From positions 1-64,000 of the forward strand of contig CAKUBV010000005.1 of NCBI GenBank assembly GCA_934643455.1: a DNA stretch of 64,000 bases, read 5' to 3'. Below, piece after piece: positions 41,965 through 51,155 of the stretch. The position numbers and the translations under genes were made by a program. The first letter of the stretch is position 1. Each line of letters opens with the position of its first letter. Below the pieces are notes generated by a model that was not told the origin of the DNA, searched no databases, and saw nothing but the letters and a program-made list of their open reading frames with translations. This stretch comes from Candidatus Proelusimicrobium excrementi. Lineage in GTDB: Bacteria > Elusimicrobiota > Elusimicrobia > Elusimicrobiales > Elusimicrobiaceae.

Positions 41965-44900
41965 CTATCCCCTTTTATTCTTCTTCGGCAGAGGATCATA
42001 GGGTTTAAATATCACCGTTTTTCCGTTTACAGTCAGTTCCCCCCACTGGGCTTTGCCGTCTATTTTAATTAACGCTGCCATACTTTCTATTCTGGATGCC
42101 GGAATATCGCTCTTTTTGACTACGCTGCCGCTGGGGCTTGTAAAATCAGGCCTAAAAGCTTTCACCCTGACGAGAAGCAAAATATTTTCCCCGCCGTCGG
42201 AAAGCTTCGGCGCGGTATAAACAATAGGCTCGCTGACGTTACTTGCGAAAAATATCATTTTTGTTTTTCTGTCCCAAAGATTCGTGCCGAGCTTTGTATC
42301 TTTTACGCGCAGGCCGTTCTCGCTGATATTTAGGACGTCTTCCAAGTTAAGCGCCATAGCGCGGTACAAATAACCGTCTTGCTCAAAATACTCTTCCAAT
42401 TCGTCCTCGTGTATTTTTATGACGTCATCAAATTTAATTCCGTACTGCGCGGGATTGGAAAGATCCAGTTTGCTGCCGCTCAGCCCCGCCACCGTTTGCG
42501 GGGCCGGCAGCCCCGGCTCGGGCAGGCGCACATTTGCGTGTTCCGCTGATTTACCGCGGATATTATCGGGATGCAAATTATAGGGATACACGGCTGTGCT
42601 TACATCTTCTTTAAGGCCCAAAGAGCGCAAAGCCTTTTCGGAATCTTCCAAGTCCATCATATCCGAAACGCCGAAAAGTTCATAATCAAGCAAAGTTATT
42701 TTAAGCTTGCCCGAAGAAGTGCGGCGGAAGTGCAGATTGCCGCGTATATCGGTATGATAAAAGCCGAGAGTGTTTAAATCTTTGTAAAAAGCCACAACCT
42801 GCAGCCATTCTTTATCCGTTATCGGGGTGCCGTTAAGCAAGGCCAAATCATCCGCTTTTAATCCGGCTTGAGTAAAACCGCTTGTATCAACGGAACTCAT
42901 AATAAAAGGAGTATCGTACATATAAAAGCGGGGATTTAATTTTCTTACGCCCGCGATACCGCTTTTTAACGCCGCCTGAAGTTCCGGCGACAGCCCGGAA
43001 AGATCCGCCGCAAGAGGCCTGGAATATTCAATATCCAGCAAATCATATTTTTTAAGGAGATTATTTTCCTTTATAATTGCGTCAAGCTGAATGCCTCTTT
43101 GCAGTTCCTCGGGCGTACCGTATTTGACGTAGCCTATCGTCCTGCCGTCGGAGGAAGAAGCCCTCCATACGGAACGCAGAACCCCGTCGCCGGTTTCCAC
43201 CAAATCAATTTGTTTTATATCTGAAACACTTAACTTAGCGGGCTTTTCAGCCGGCGAAACATTGCGCAGCGCAGGCGAACAACCGCTCCAAGCGAGGTTG
43301 GCGCATTCTCTTTGGAATACCGCGGCATTAGTGTGCGGCGGAACATATACGTCCGTTTTATAAGGTTTAAAAGTAAATCCGCCGTCGGGGCTTTTGAAAA
43401 GCTGTCCCCAGCGTTCAACCCCGCCTATATTAAGCAGCGCGCTTACGCGGGCGATTCTTTCCGGCGGAACGTCTTTGCCGGTAAACATACCGTGGACATT
43501 TACCAAAGTATTATGCTTGCCCAGCCCCGTAACGTCCACTATCACAGGGAACCCTTTTTCCGCGCCGAGGCCGTTCGTCGCATACTGCGCCGAAACCATT
43601 GCATAAGGGCTGAAAGAAATAGCCTGCAATTTGGTTCCCGGCGTAACCTGCGGGGACAAAATGGCAAGGTTTTGATCGGGCATATCGACTTTTCTCAAGC
43701 CGTTTTCCATAATATTGGTTATCTCGCTTTCGCTTAAAGACATTCCGCGGTGCAAATAAGTTTTGACATTCGTAAAAGGAAACTGAGGATACGATACCTG
43801 AGATTTTAACTCCACGCGGTAAGGATCCAAAGACTTTAAATTAAAAGTTTCACCGGTATAAGAAAGCGGAATATAAACCCTATGGCTTGCCCCTTTGGCG
43901 TAAAGGCCGCTCAAAACGGATTTTGGGCTTAATCTGAAAATTTTAGTCCCGAGCCAAAAACGAAAATTCTTCCAACCTTCGGACATAGGTTTTACTTCAT
44001 GTGCTTTTTGAGCCTGCAAAACAGTCGGGCCGCTTACATCGGCAAAACGCTGCATTACATTGGCGTAATTATTCGCAAGGGCGGGATATCTGGCGGTAAA
44101 AGCGTCAAGATCAAAATAAGGATCCATAAATTTATTTTTGAGGGTTTGGCGCATGAAGTCCTTTATCACAGAATATCTTACGGCCAAAGTCAAATCGCGG
44201 TGCGGAACTATACTGTTGGAAAGGCCGAAAAGCGCGCCGTCTTCCGATATAAAAGGTGCGCCGCTGTTGCCCGGACCCGTTCCGCCGCCGATACCGTAAT
44301 AGCCCAAAGTGTAATTGGAGTTTTTCGGCTCGGAAGAGCCGCTGCTGTGCTCAAGGTAAAACCTGTCGTAGAGCAATTTATGGTCTTTAAAAGTAAATAT
44401 CCTGCCCTGCCAGCCTGCGCTGAAAAGCGGCATTCCTATTTTGGGAGCGCGGCGGGCAAGCTGCAAAGCTGTATACGGCTTTAAAAAGTCGGCTTCCCTG
44501 GGGACGAGCAAAGCCAAATCCAAACCGTCAAGCGCGCTGTGGGCGAAGACGTCCGCAATGCCGCGTTTGCCGGAAGGAGAAATTAATAATGCCGGGCCGG
44601 CGTCTTCGGAAAGGACGTGGCCGGCGGTAATAACGGCGTCAAAGCCGCGGTAGTTTATATACGCGCCCGTACCGTATTTGGAACCGCTTTCAACCCTGAA
44701 CACGGACGAATTAAAAATATCTTTAATGCTTACCGGGGCGGAAAGCAAATTTACTTTACCCTCGCCGGATAAAGACGAACCGGCGGGCGGAATGAAAGCC
44801 GAAACCTCTGAAGAAGGCGCGGAAAAACCGCTTTGCCTGAGCAATTTCAAATAGAATTGTTGAAAGCCCGGCATAGGGGCCAAAAGCTCGTCGCGCAGGG

Positions 44901-47900
44901 CTGGTTCAAAAAGCAATTTTTTGACGGTGTCCTTAAAAAACCCGCGCATAGTGTTTACGGGCACAAGCAGCACTTTGCCTTCGGAATCCAAAGAAGACAT
45001 AACCGTCCCGACCACGGTTCCGTCAAAATCGCCGAGGGAAACCGCCCCGCCGCTGCTGCCGGCTTCTATATTGCCGCTGGTTACCACATAAGAAGGGAAT
45101 TTATTGGCCGGATGGAAATACTTGTTATCCAGCATTTCAACTATGCCGGTTCTGTAAAAATCCCCGTTAGGATAAGTGTGGGACATCAATATGGAACCCG
45201 GGGCGGGATCGTGAACGCCCAGACTGAAAGGCCTGCGCCCGGATAAGAAAGCGGGATCCTCAACCCAAACGGCGGCCAAGTCATAGCCGAAGTCCCCGTT
45301 AAAGTTGATTACTCTGCCTTTTGCATATTTCCCGAAGGTATCCCTAAGCTGTACGGACTTTACGTCCCCCACCACGTGGGAAGCCGTAAATACGAGCGGC
45401 AGTTCGATAGAGCCCTGCCTTATAAAATATCCGCTGCCGACCCGGCTTTGCAAACCCATGGAAACTATTTTAAAAGTGGCGTCTTCCGGCACAAAAGGCA
45501 CACGCAGTTTTTGGGGCATAAAAAGCGGCACGTCCCCGCCGGCCGAAGCCGATACGGGCAGAGCTTCGCCGCTATAAGCGTAAGGCATATTTAACGGTGA
45601 AAGAGAATATCCCCCGTTTCTCGCCAAAGCGGGAAGGAGCCTTGCACTTCCGCCGGCTGCGCCGGTAACGTCGGTATAAGGAGTATAAGTATAGGCGGAG
45701 GGGCCGGAAGCGTATGCGCGCGCCGCGCTTTTAAGCCTGCTCATCCAGGAAGAAAATTTATTAAAAGCCAGTATTCTGCCTTTTTCAAAGAAGCCCAAAT
45801 AAGGATAATATCCCGCAAAAGCATGGTTAAGGTCGTTTACGCTTCTTGAGTAATTAAAGAGCGAACCTATAACGCCCTGTTCCGCCGGCGTAAAAGGATT
45901 TGAGGGCGTCAATCCGGGCAAGCCGCTTTTGTAAGCGTTATATTTGCTTATAAGGCTTTGCCCCGGCTCGCTGCGCAAAGAAGAAAGCAAATCTATTTCG
46001 GCTTTTTTGGCGGTATAGCTCGCCTGCGTAAAAACCGCTTTTGCCGCGTCCGCCGGTTTGCCCGTTTCCTTGGCGGCGCTCACGGCCGCGTCGCGGGCGG
46101 AAGCCAAAGAAGTAAGCTTTTTGGCGTTTAAATTATTCTGCAATTTTATAAAAGTTTGGGGATTTATATTTTTGCCGAAAGCGCCTTTTATCCTTAAACC
46201 CAAACGGGCAAGGCTCCTTTTTGCGGAAATATAAGGAACCAGCTTTGCGTAATTGGCTTTGATATAAGCTATTTTCGCCCCGCCCGTCAAAGACGACGCT
46301 TTTACGGCCGTATATGAAGATTTCGCCAAAGTAACGCCTTTTGAGCCGAGTTTAAACAGAGAAACCCCGCCCCATACCGCCAATAATATATCTGCGGAAT
46401 CCGCACTCCTTGTAAGATAGCCGTATCTGTTAAGTTTGGCTTTTTTGGCTTCCAAAGCGGCTTTTGTCGTAATCGCGCCGGCGCCGAGTTTGCTTTTAAC
46501 GGCAGGATATTTTGCCAGCAAAGCTTTATCCAAATCATATTCCTGCGTGGCGGTTATATCGCCGAAGTTCATATTCGCCAAAGCCAAAGCTTTGGCGGAA
46601 TGCTCACCCTTTGCGTTAAGAAGCGCGCCGGCCAAAAACGGTTTAACGGTTTTGTTTATATCGCGGTTAAAAGCGTATTGGTTTAAAAGCTTGGCGGCTT
46701 CGGGGGAGCCGTCTTCGGCCAGCAGGCGCGCGATATCGGTAAAAACGTTTGAATATACGTAAGAAGTGGTATACTGCCCCGCCTCGGAAGCTTTGCCCAA
46801 ATAAGCGCCGCCGGCGTTTTTCAAAGCGTCGGCATAGTGGCGTACGCTTATATATTCATACCAAGAAGAACCTTTCAGTTCTTTGACGGTGTAGTGATTT
46901 AAAATTCTGCCCAAAGCGGCATAATGTTTTTTTGCCAGCAGGGAAGAAAAGCCCGCGCTTAAGATGTAGGTAAAAGCGGCGGTATTTTCCGAATCGTAAA
47001 TGATTTTTTCAGCCGTGGCGGCGTATCTTGCGTCTCCGGCCGGGCTTACAAGCCCGCCCGAAACCAAACTTTCCACCACGGAAGAGAGCAGGACTTTTGC
47101 TCTTTTGCGTTTGGAAGCGTCGCTGAACGCGCCCAAAGAAAGGGGCTGTAAATTTTGTTTTTCCAAACGCGTTACGTTGTAAACGTATATTTGCCTGACC
47201 GCGGCTTGGCTTAAAGCGGATTTGCCGTTAAAATCGGAATTGAGCAGGAAAGAAATCATCTCCGAACTTAAAAGCTGCGCCCCGAAAAGCGAGATATATT
47301 TATTTACGGCTTCCTGCATTTTGGCGGCGATTTTAGCTTTGTTCGCCGCGCGCCAGGCGATTTCTTTTTCTACGGAAGCTTTATATTCCGCGTAAGCTTT
47401 TTTGGCGGGATAAGAAGTTTCAAAAGCGTTTTTTACGGCGGCCGGATTTTTCCTGCACTCGGCCGTGCAATGTTTGGACAAAAGATAGTCGGAGGTTACC
47501 TTTGCTATCAGTTCGTCATATTCCTTCAAAAAAGTTTTATACGGCATGGCCGCAGGTTTAAGCTGATACTCAAGCAAAAACTTTTTTAAAGCGTATTCCA
47601 GTTTTCCGGCGGAGTTCGCACCCGCCGCTTTTACGTACATAGGCCATAAAACGCCGTATTTGGCCCCCGCCGTTTTAAGATTTAAAATTTTCTTGGCTTC
47701 GGCGGAATTCTCAAAAAAATTAACAGCCGCCTTTAAAGAAGAAGAAAGGGCTTCTTCATGTTCATTGACGCTCCTGGCGCGCAAATATACATTATCCACC
47801 GCGGAAAGATCGGAGGCAGAAGTATCCAAAGCTTCGGAAGAAATTTTCATTCCCGAGCTTGAGGCAAAAAGCGGCGCGCCGCTCTGCGCAAACAGCGCAA

Positions 47901-47952
47901 AAGAAAGCGACAAAGCTAAAAATTTTCTGATAATCGGTTTAATTTTCCCCAT
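41965..47952 (-). CDS. Giant secreted multidomain protein: two trypsin-like domains, ART-like repeats, kinase-like domain
   Basis: A 1995-residue protein with a Sec signal peptide (1-30). Residues 40-800 are mostly helical and Ala/Lys-rich, with no family recognised. Serine protease domain 1 (about 835-1010) has His in FTASHVV, Asp in GYDLAAVWV and Ser in AGSSGGAV. Protease domain 2 (about 1080-1280) has TAGHVL, GLDLALL and GPGNSGAPF. An ADP-ribosyltransferase-like repeat (about 1385-1540; YLHRGMSL, ENGLR, ISFSPY) follows. A kinase-like domain (about 1560-1800) has the catalytic loop FYHTDIRGNLHF and metal motif LLDYE. A second ART-like repeat (about 1850-1990; YLYRAMAL) ends the chain. The ART call rests on pattern only. 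Processing by its own protease domains is possible. The start has a weak ribosome-binding site. Confidence 0.8.
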   Translation of the reverse strand: MGKIKPIIRKFLALSLSFALFAQSGAPLFASSSGMKISSEALDTSASDLSAVDNVYLRARSVNEHEEALSSSLKAAVNFFENSAEAKKILNLKTAGAKYGVLWPMYVKAAGANSAGKLEYALKKFLLEYQLKPAAMPYKTFLKEYDELIAKVTSDYLLSKHCTAECRKNPAAVKNAFETSYPAKKAYAEYKASVEKEIAWRAANKAKIAAKMQEAVNKYISLFGAQLLSSEMISFLLNSDFNGKSALSQAAVRQIYVYNVTRLEKQNLQPLSLGAFSDASKRKRAKVLLSSVVESLVSGGLVSPAGDARYAATAEKIIYDSENTAAFTYILSAGFSSLLAKKHYAALGRILNHYTVKELKGSSWYEYISVRHYADALKNAGGAYLGKASEAGQYTTSYVYSNVFTDIARLLAEDGSPEAAKLLNQYAFNRDINKTVKPFLAGALLNAKGEHSAKALALANMNFGDITATQEYDLDKALLAKYPAVKSKLGAGAITTKAALEAKKAKLNRYGYLTRSADSADILLAVWGGVSLFKLGSKGVTLAKSSYTAVKASSLTGGAKIAYIKANYAKLVPYISAKRSLARLGLRIKGAFGKNINPQTFIKLQNNLNAKKLTSLASARDAAVSAAKETGKPADAAKAVFTQASYTAKKAEIDLLSSLRSEPGQSLISKYNAYKSGLPGLTPSNPFTPAEQGVIGSLFNYSRSVNDLNHAFAGYYPYLGFFEKGRILAFNKFSSWMSRLKSAARAYASGPSAYTYTPYTDVTGAAGGSARLLPALARNGGYSLSPLNMPYAYSGEALPVSASAGGDVPLFMPQKLRVPFVPEDATFKIVSMGLQSRVGSGYFIRQGSIELPLVFTASHVVGDVKSVQLRDTFGKYAKGRVINFNGDFGYDLAAVWVEDPAFLSGRRPFSLGVHDPAPGSILMSHTYPNGDFYRTGIVEMLDNKYFHPANKFPSYVVTSGNIEAGSSGGAVSLGDFDGTVVGTVMSSLDSEGKVLLVPVNTMRGFFKDTVKKLLFEPALRDELLAPMPGFQQFYLKLLRQSGFSAPSSEVSAFIPPAGSSLSGEGKVNLLSAPVSIKDIFNSSVFRVESGSKYGTGAYINYRGFDAVITAGHVLSEDAGPALLISPSGKRGIADVFAHSALDGLDLALLVPREADFLKPYTALQLARRAPKIGMPLFSAGWQGRIFTFKDHKLLYDRFYLEHSSGSSEPKNSNYTLGYYGIGGGTGPGNSGAPFISEDGALFGLSNSIVPHRDLTLAVRYSVIKDFMRQTLKNKFMDPYFDLDAFTARYPALANNYANVMQRFADVSGPTVLQAQKAHEVKPMSEGWKNFRFWLGTKIFRLSPKSVLSGLYAKGASHRVYIPLSYTGETFNLKSLDPYRVELKSQVSYPQFPFTNVKTYLHRGMSLSESEITNIMENGLRKVDMPDQNLAILSPQVTPGTKLQAISFSPYAMVSAQYATNGLGAEKGFPVIVDVTGLGKHNTLVNVHGMFTGKDVPPERIARVSALLNIGGVERWGQLFKSPDGGFTFKPYKTDVYVPPHTNAAVFQRECANLAWSGCSPALRNVSPAEKPAKLSVSDIKQIDLVETGDGVLRSVWRASSSDGRTIGYVKYGTPEELQRGIQLDAIIKENNLLKKYDLLDIEYSRPLAADLSGLSPELQAALKSGIAGVRKLNPRFYMYDTPFIMSSVDTSGFTQAGLKADDLALLNGTPITDKEWLQVVAFYKDLNTLGFYHTDIRGNLHFRRTSSGKLKITLLDYELFGVSDMMDLEDSEKALRSLGLKEDVSTAVYPYNLHPDNIRGKSAEHANVRLPEPGLPAPQTVAGLSGSKLDLSNPAQYGIKFDDVIKIHEDELEEYFEQDGYLYRAMALNLEDVLNISENGLRVKDTKLGTNLWDRKTKMIFFASNVSEPIVYTAPKLSDGGENILLLVRVKAFRPDFTSPSGSVVKKSDIPASRIESMAALIKIDGKAQWGELTVNGKTVIFKPYDPLPKKNKRG

Positions 47953-48082
47953 AATGACACCAATATATATTTTAAATGATAATACAATTATGAAATATTC
48001 ACAAGGGAAATTGGCTCTATTTTTCCCTAGGCCAAAAGACCTATGCCCTCACGCGCATATAAATGATACTATTTAATAGTAT

Positions 48083-51040
48083 ATGACTTCCGCTATAAGA
48101 AATTTCTTTTTATTCGTTTTTTTACTGTTTTCTGCCGTAACGCTGAACGCGCAAAGCAAGGATTTGCGGATTATTTTCTTTTCCGATAATTACACATCGG
48201 CCTCCGCACTGCAAAATTCCTTTGAACAGCGTCTTGGCCAGCAGAGCGGAACTTATAATTTGGAAAAGGCTGAAAAACTTCAGGCCTTTTTCAGCGGGCA
48301 GTCTTATGTATTTTCCACGGAAGCGCCCATAAACAAAGATGTTTCCGCCGCACCCGGGGAGTTTTCTTACAGAGCGGCCGGATTTAAAGACGTGATAACG
48401 ACAGATTCGGCAATAATGTTCCAGCAGCCTTATTTGGATAAAGAAATAAAAAATATGGTTTTGCCGGCCTCTTCAAAGAAAAATCCCCTCGCGCCAAAAC
48501 TTTTAAGGGTACGAAACGGCTTGCTGGCTATGCCAGAAGGCCAGGAATTTGAAGTTTTGGGGGCATCATCGTCCGCGCCGAAACTCGGCGGGCTTTGGCT
48601 GCCGGCTGTCATGGTAAAATACACCGTTTCCAAGAACGAGGACGAAAGTTTTATCTATATTTTGCAAAAGCCTTTGGGCGGAATAGGCGCATGGTTCAAC
48701 CCGGTGCAAAATATCGCGCACGCCGAAGGCAAACCTCTTGTCATAATCAATACCGGCGGGCTTGAAAAATACGAACGGCTTTCATCACAGCCGGCTTTTT
48801 TGGCGCGCTACTGGCAAAGCATGAATACCGACGCAGTCGCGTTTGCTCCGAAAGATTCCTTTATCATTTACAAAGGCGCTTTAGCTTACCCCGAACTTAA
48901 AAGCAAACTTATCGCAAGCAATATATCCGCGCTGGAAGATGCGGAAGAAGCCCCGTTTTCAAAAACGGCGATCATTGAAAAGAACGGTTTGAAAATAGGT
49001 TTAATTTCCTTAAGCGAACCGGGCGCGCTGGACGGAGCGCCGGGCAGAGGCCTGCCGCTTAAAGTTACAGATCCGTTTTCCGCCGCGCAGGAACTCGCCG
49101 CCGATTTAAGAGATAACCAAAACGCCGATTTTATAATTTTGGTTTCACACCTGCGCGCAAAAACTTTAAGCGCGCTTTTACAGCAGACAAGAGGCGTGGA
49201 TATGGTTATAAACGCCGCGCCGGAAGTGCAGGAACAGCCTTTAAAAAAACGCATAGAATTAAAAGACTGGAACCTTCGCCCCGCAACAAGGCCGGCTTAT
49301 TCCGCGGACGTAAAGCCCGACGTTTTGGGTGACGTCGGCATTAAGTTCGTTTTAAACGAAAACGGATATACCCCCGCAGTTATAGAAGATTATCCGCCCC
49401 TTAATATATTTACGGGCAACAACTTTAATAATGAATTTTACCCGGTAAACAAATATTTTTTTGACGACTGGCAAAGCACCGCCAACGAATATCTTTTGCC
49501 CGGCGCGAAGGATTTGGCGGCTTACAGCGGGAAAAACGGCCTTTCTTACACGCCGGCGGAATTTTTTAATATGGCCGCCGCGATTATCAGGAAAACGGCG
49601 AAAACCGAGGTTTCTTTTATAAGGATAATTCCTTTTAAGGAAAAACCGCTCGGCGCGCTGAGCCAAAAAGATATAAGCAATATGCTGGATTCCGACGAGC
49701 CTGTAATAAAAGTTAAAATCAAAGGCAAATACCTTAAGAAAATGCTGAAACTGGGCGACTTCGGGAACCCTTTTGACAACGCAAAAGATTACGCCACCGG
49801 CTTCAGTTTGGCGGTATCGGGCGCGGTAAAGGACGGTGATTCCTTTAAGATAAACACCTTGTCCGTCAATGACGACGAAATTTACAGCGCGGCCTTCCCG
49901 GCATCCCTGCTTAAAGAGAGGCTAGCCCTGCCGGATTTAAACGCCGACGTAACCCAAATAAAAGAAACCGGCCTTACTGCGGAAGAAATGGTAACCAATT
50001 ATCTTACGCAAATTTTACAGGCCAACAGAAAAACCGCCATGAAAATGGCCGAAGAATACAGAGAACAGCGCGAAACGCGCCTGGCCGAAGGCCTGCCTCC
50101 GCAAGATGAAATCACCGAAGAGCTGGACCTTAAAACAAGCCTGCAAGGCCCTATCGCGGCGGACGAATATTTTACCGAACTTTTGCTTAAAGATTATGAA
50201 AAGGAAGTTTTTAATCTTATTAAAAACGAGCCCGAAAATTACGGCGCATGGCGTTATAATTTAAGGAATCTTTCTTTCCGTTTCAGCAATACGGACGTAA
50301 AAAACGCGGAAAAATATCAAAACTTCTCCGACAGCAGGCTTACCTCGGACGGACAGACGCTTTTACAGGGTTCTTTGAACTTCGCCGCGGAATATTACAG
50401 GGAAAGAATCAGGTGGGATAATATCCTTTCAATGACTTACGGCAAAACGACTTTGCGCCCCTTCGACGAAGCCAAAAGCAGCAGCGAAAACGCCGACGCC
50501 ATAATTCTTTCCACGGATTACACATATAAAAGTACGGACGTTAAAAACTTTTTGGGCGGTTTTTTAATCGGGCCTTTCGTTTCCATAGGCTACCAGACGG
50601 AATTTACTACACCTGACGACGCCCCGCGTTACAAAGCTTTACGCGGACGTGCCGGCGTAAGATTGTTTGAGGGTAAATATCTTAAGGATTTCTCGCTCTC
50701 GCTTTCCCCGGAACTGGATTTTACTTATCCGCAGACGGCGACTAAATACGCCTGGCAGGCTATAGTAAAAATTGAACACCCCCTTAACGACAACGCCAAA
50801 GCCGTATACGGGGCTTCGATAAGGGATTTCTTTCTGGTACAGCACCCGGGCGATACTGATATTTCATACGAGTTTGAACTTTCTGCCAAGGTGGAAATGG
50901 AACTGCTTAAATCATTTTATATCGCGCCTTTTATAAATTATTACCAAGCGCAGGCAAGGGATTTCAGCGGCGCGGGAAGCAATTTATATGTAGGGGTTTC
51001 CCTTTCTTACTCAAAACTTTTTAAACATTTAAAACTGTAA
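48083..51040 (+). CDS. Degenerate 5'-nucleotidase-like protein fused to an outer-membrane barrel
   Basis: A 985-residue secreted protein (signal peptide 1-23). Residues 25-470 follow the layout of a UshA-type metallophosphatase, but the metal motifs are lost. The first strand ends FFSDNYTS instead of DxH, GNHE is replaced by APKDS, and GHxH is absent; LVSHL remains. Residues about 480-600 resemble the 5'-nucleotidase C domain (FFNMAAAIIRKTAKTEVSF, KVKIKGKYLKKML). The last 270 residues (from YGAWRYNLRNLSFRF) form alternating strands that look like an outer-membrane barrel. It is divergent from the giant secreted gene with 130 bases between starts. The function is unknown; a non-catalytic binding role is inferred. 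Confidence 0.7.
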   Translation: MTSAIRNFFLFVFLLFSAVTLNAQSKDLRIIFFSDNYTSASALQNSFEQRLGQQSGTYNLEKAEKLQAFFSGQSYVFSTEAPINKDVSAAPGEFSYRAAGFKDVITTDSAIMFQQPYLDKEIKNMVLPASSKKNPLAPKLLRVRNGLLAMPEGQEFEVLGASSSAPKLGGLWLPAVMVKYTVSKNEDESFIYILQKPLGGIGAWFNPVQNIAHAEGKPLVIINTGGLEKYERLSSQPAFLARYWQSMNTDAVAFAPKDSFIIYKGALAYPELKSKLIASNISALEDAEEAPFSKTAIIEKNGLKIGLISLSEPGALDGAPGRGLPLKVTDPFSAAQELAADLRDNQNADFIILVSHLRAKTLSALLQQTRGVDMVINAAPEVQEQPLKKRIELKDWNLRPATRPAYSADVKPDVLGDVGIKFVLNENGYTPAVIEDYPPLNIFTGNNFNNEFYPVNKYFFDDWQSTANEYLLPGAKDLAAYSGKNGLSYTPAEFFNMAAAIIRKTAKTEVSFIRIIPFKEKPLGALSQKDISNMLDSDEPVIKVKIKGKYLKKMLKLGDFGNPFDNAKDYATGFSLAVSGAVKDGDSFKINTLSVNDDEIYSAAFPASLLKERLALPDLNADVTQIKETGLTAEEMVTNYLTQILQANRKTAMKMAEEYREQRETRLAEGLPPQDEITEELDLKTSLQGPIAADEYFTELLLKDYEKEVFNLIKNEPENYGAWRYNLRNLSFRFSNTDVKNAEKYQNFSDSRLTSDGQTLLQGSLNFAAEYYRERIRWDNILSMTYGKTTLRPFDEAKSSSENADAIILSTDYTYKSTDVKNFLGGFLIGPFVSIGYQTEFTTPDDAPRYKALRGRAGVRLFEGKYLKDFSLSLSPELDFTYPQTATKYAWQAIVKIEHPLNDNAKAVYGASIRDFFLVQHPGDTDISYEFELSAKVEMELLKSFYIAPFINYYQAQARDFSGAGSNLYVGVSLSYSKLFKHLKL

Positions 51041-51105
51041 AAACATATTTTTACCATAACTTTTACCGTTAAACAAATTAGGACTTTCAAAGAATTTATA
51101 CATAA

Positions 51106-51133
51106 AAAATCCCCCGGACAACCGGGGGATTTT
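51106..51133. terminator. Bidirectional terminator
   Basis: AAAATCCCCCGG ACAA CCGGGGGATTTT between convergent genes, with T runs on both strands. Confidence 0.85.
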
Positions 51134-51155
51134 ATATTTTAAAATTTAACTGCGA

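Noticed and set aside
41965..41967. Pyrrolysine insertion at the TAG codon
   Set aside because: Nothing in the window supports pyl genes, and the position is a linker rather than an active site; mutation or ordinary readthrough is simpler.
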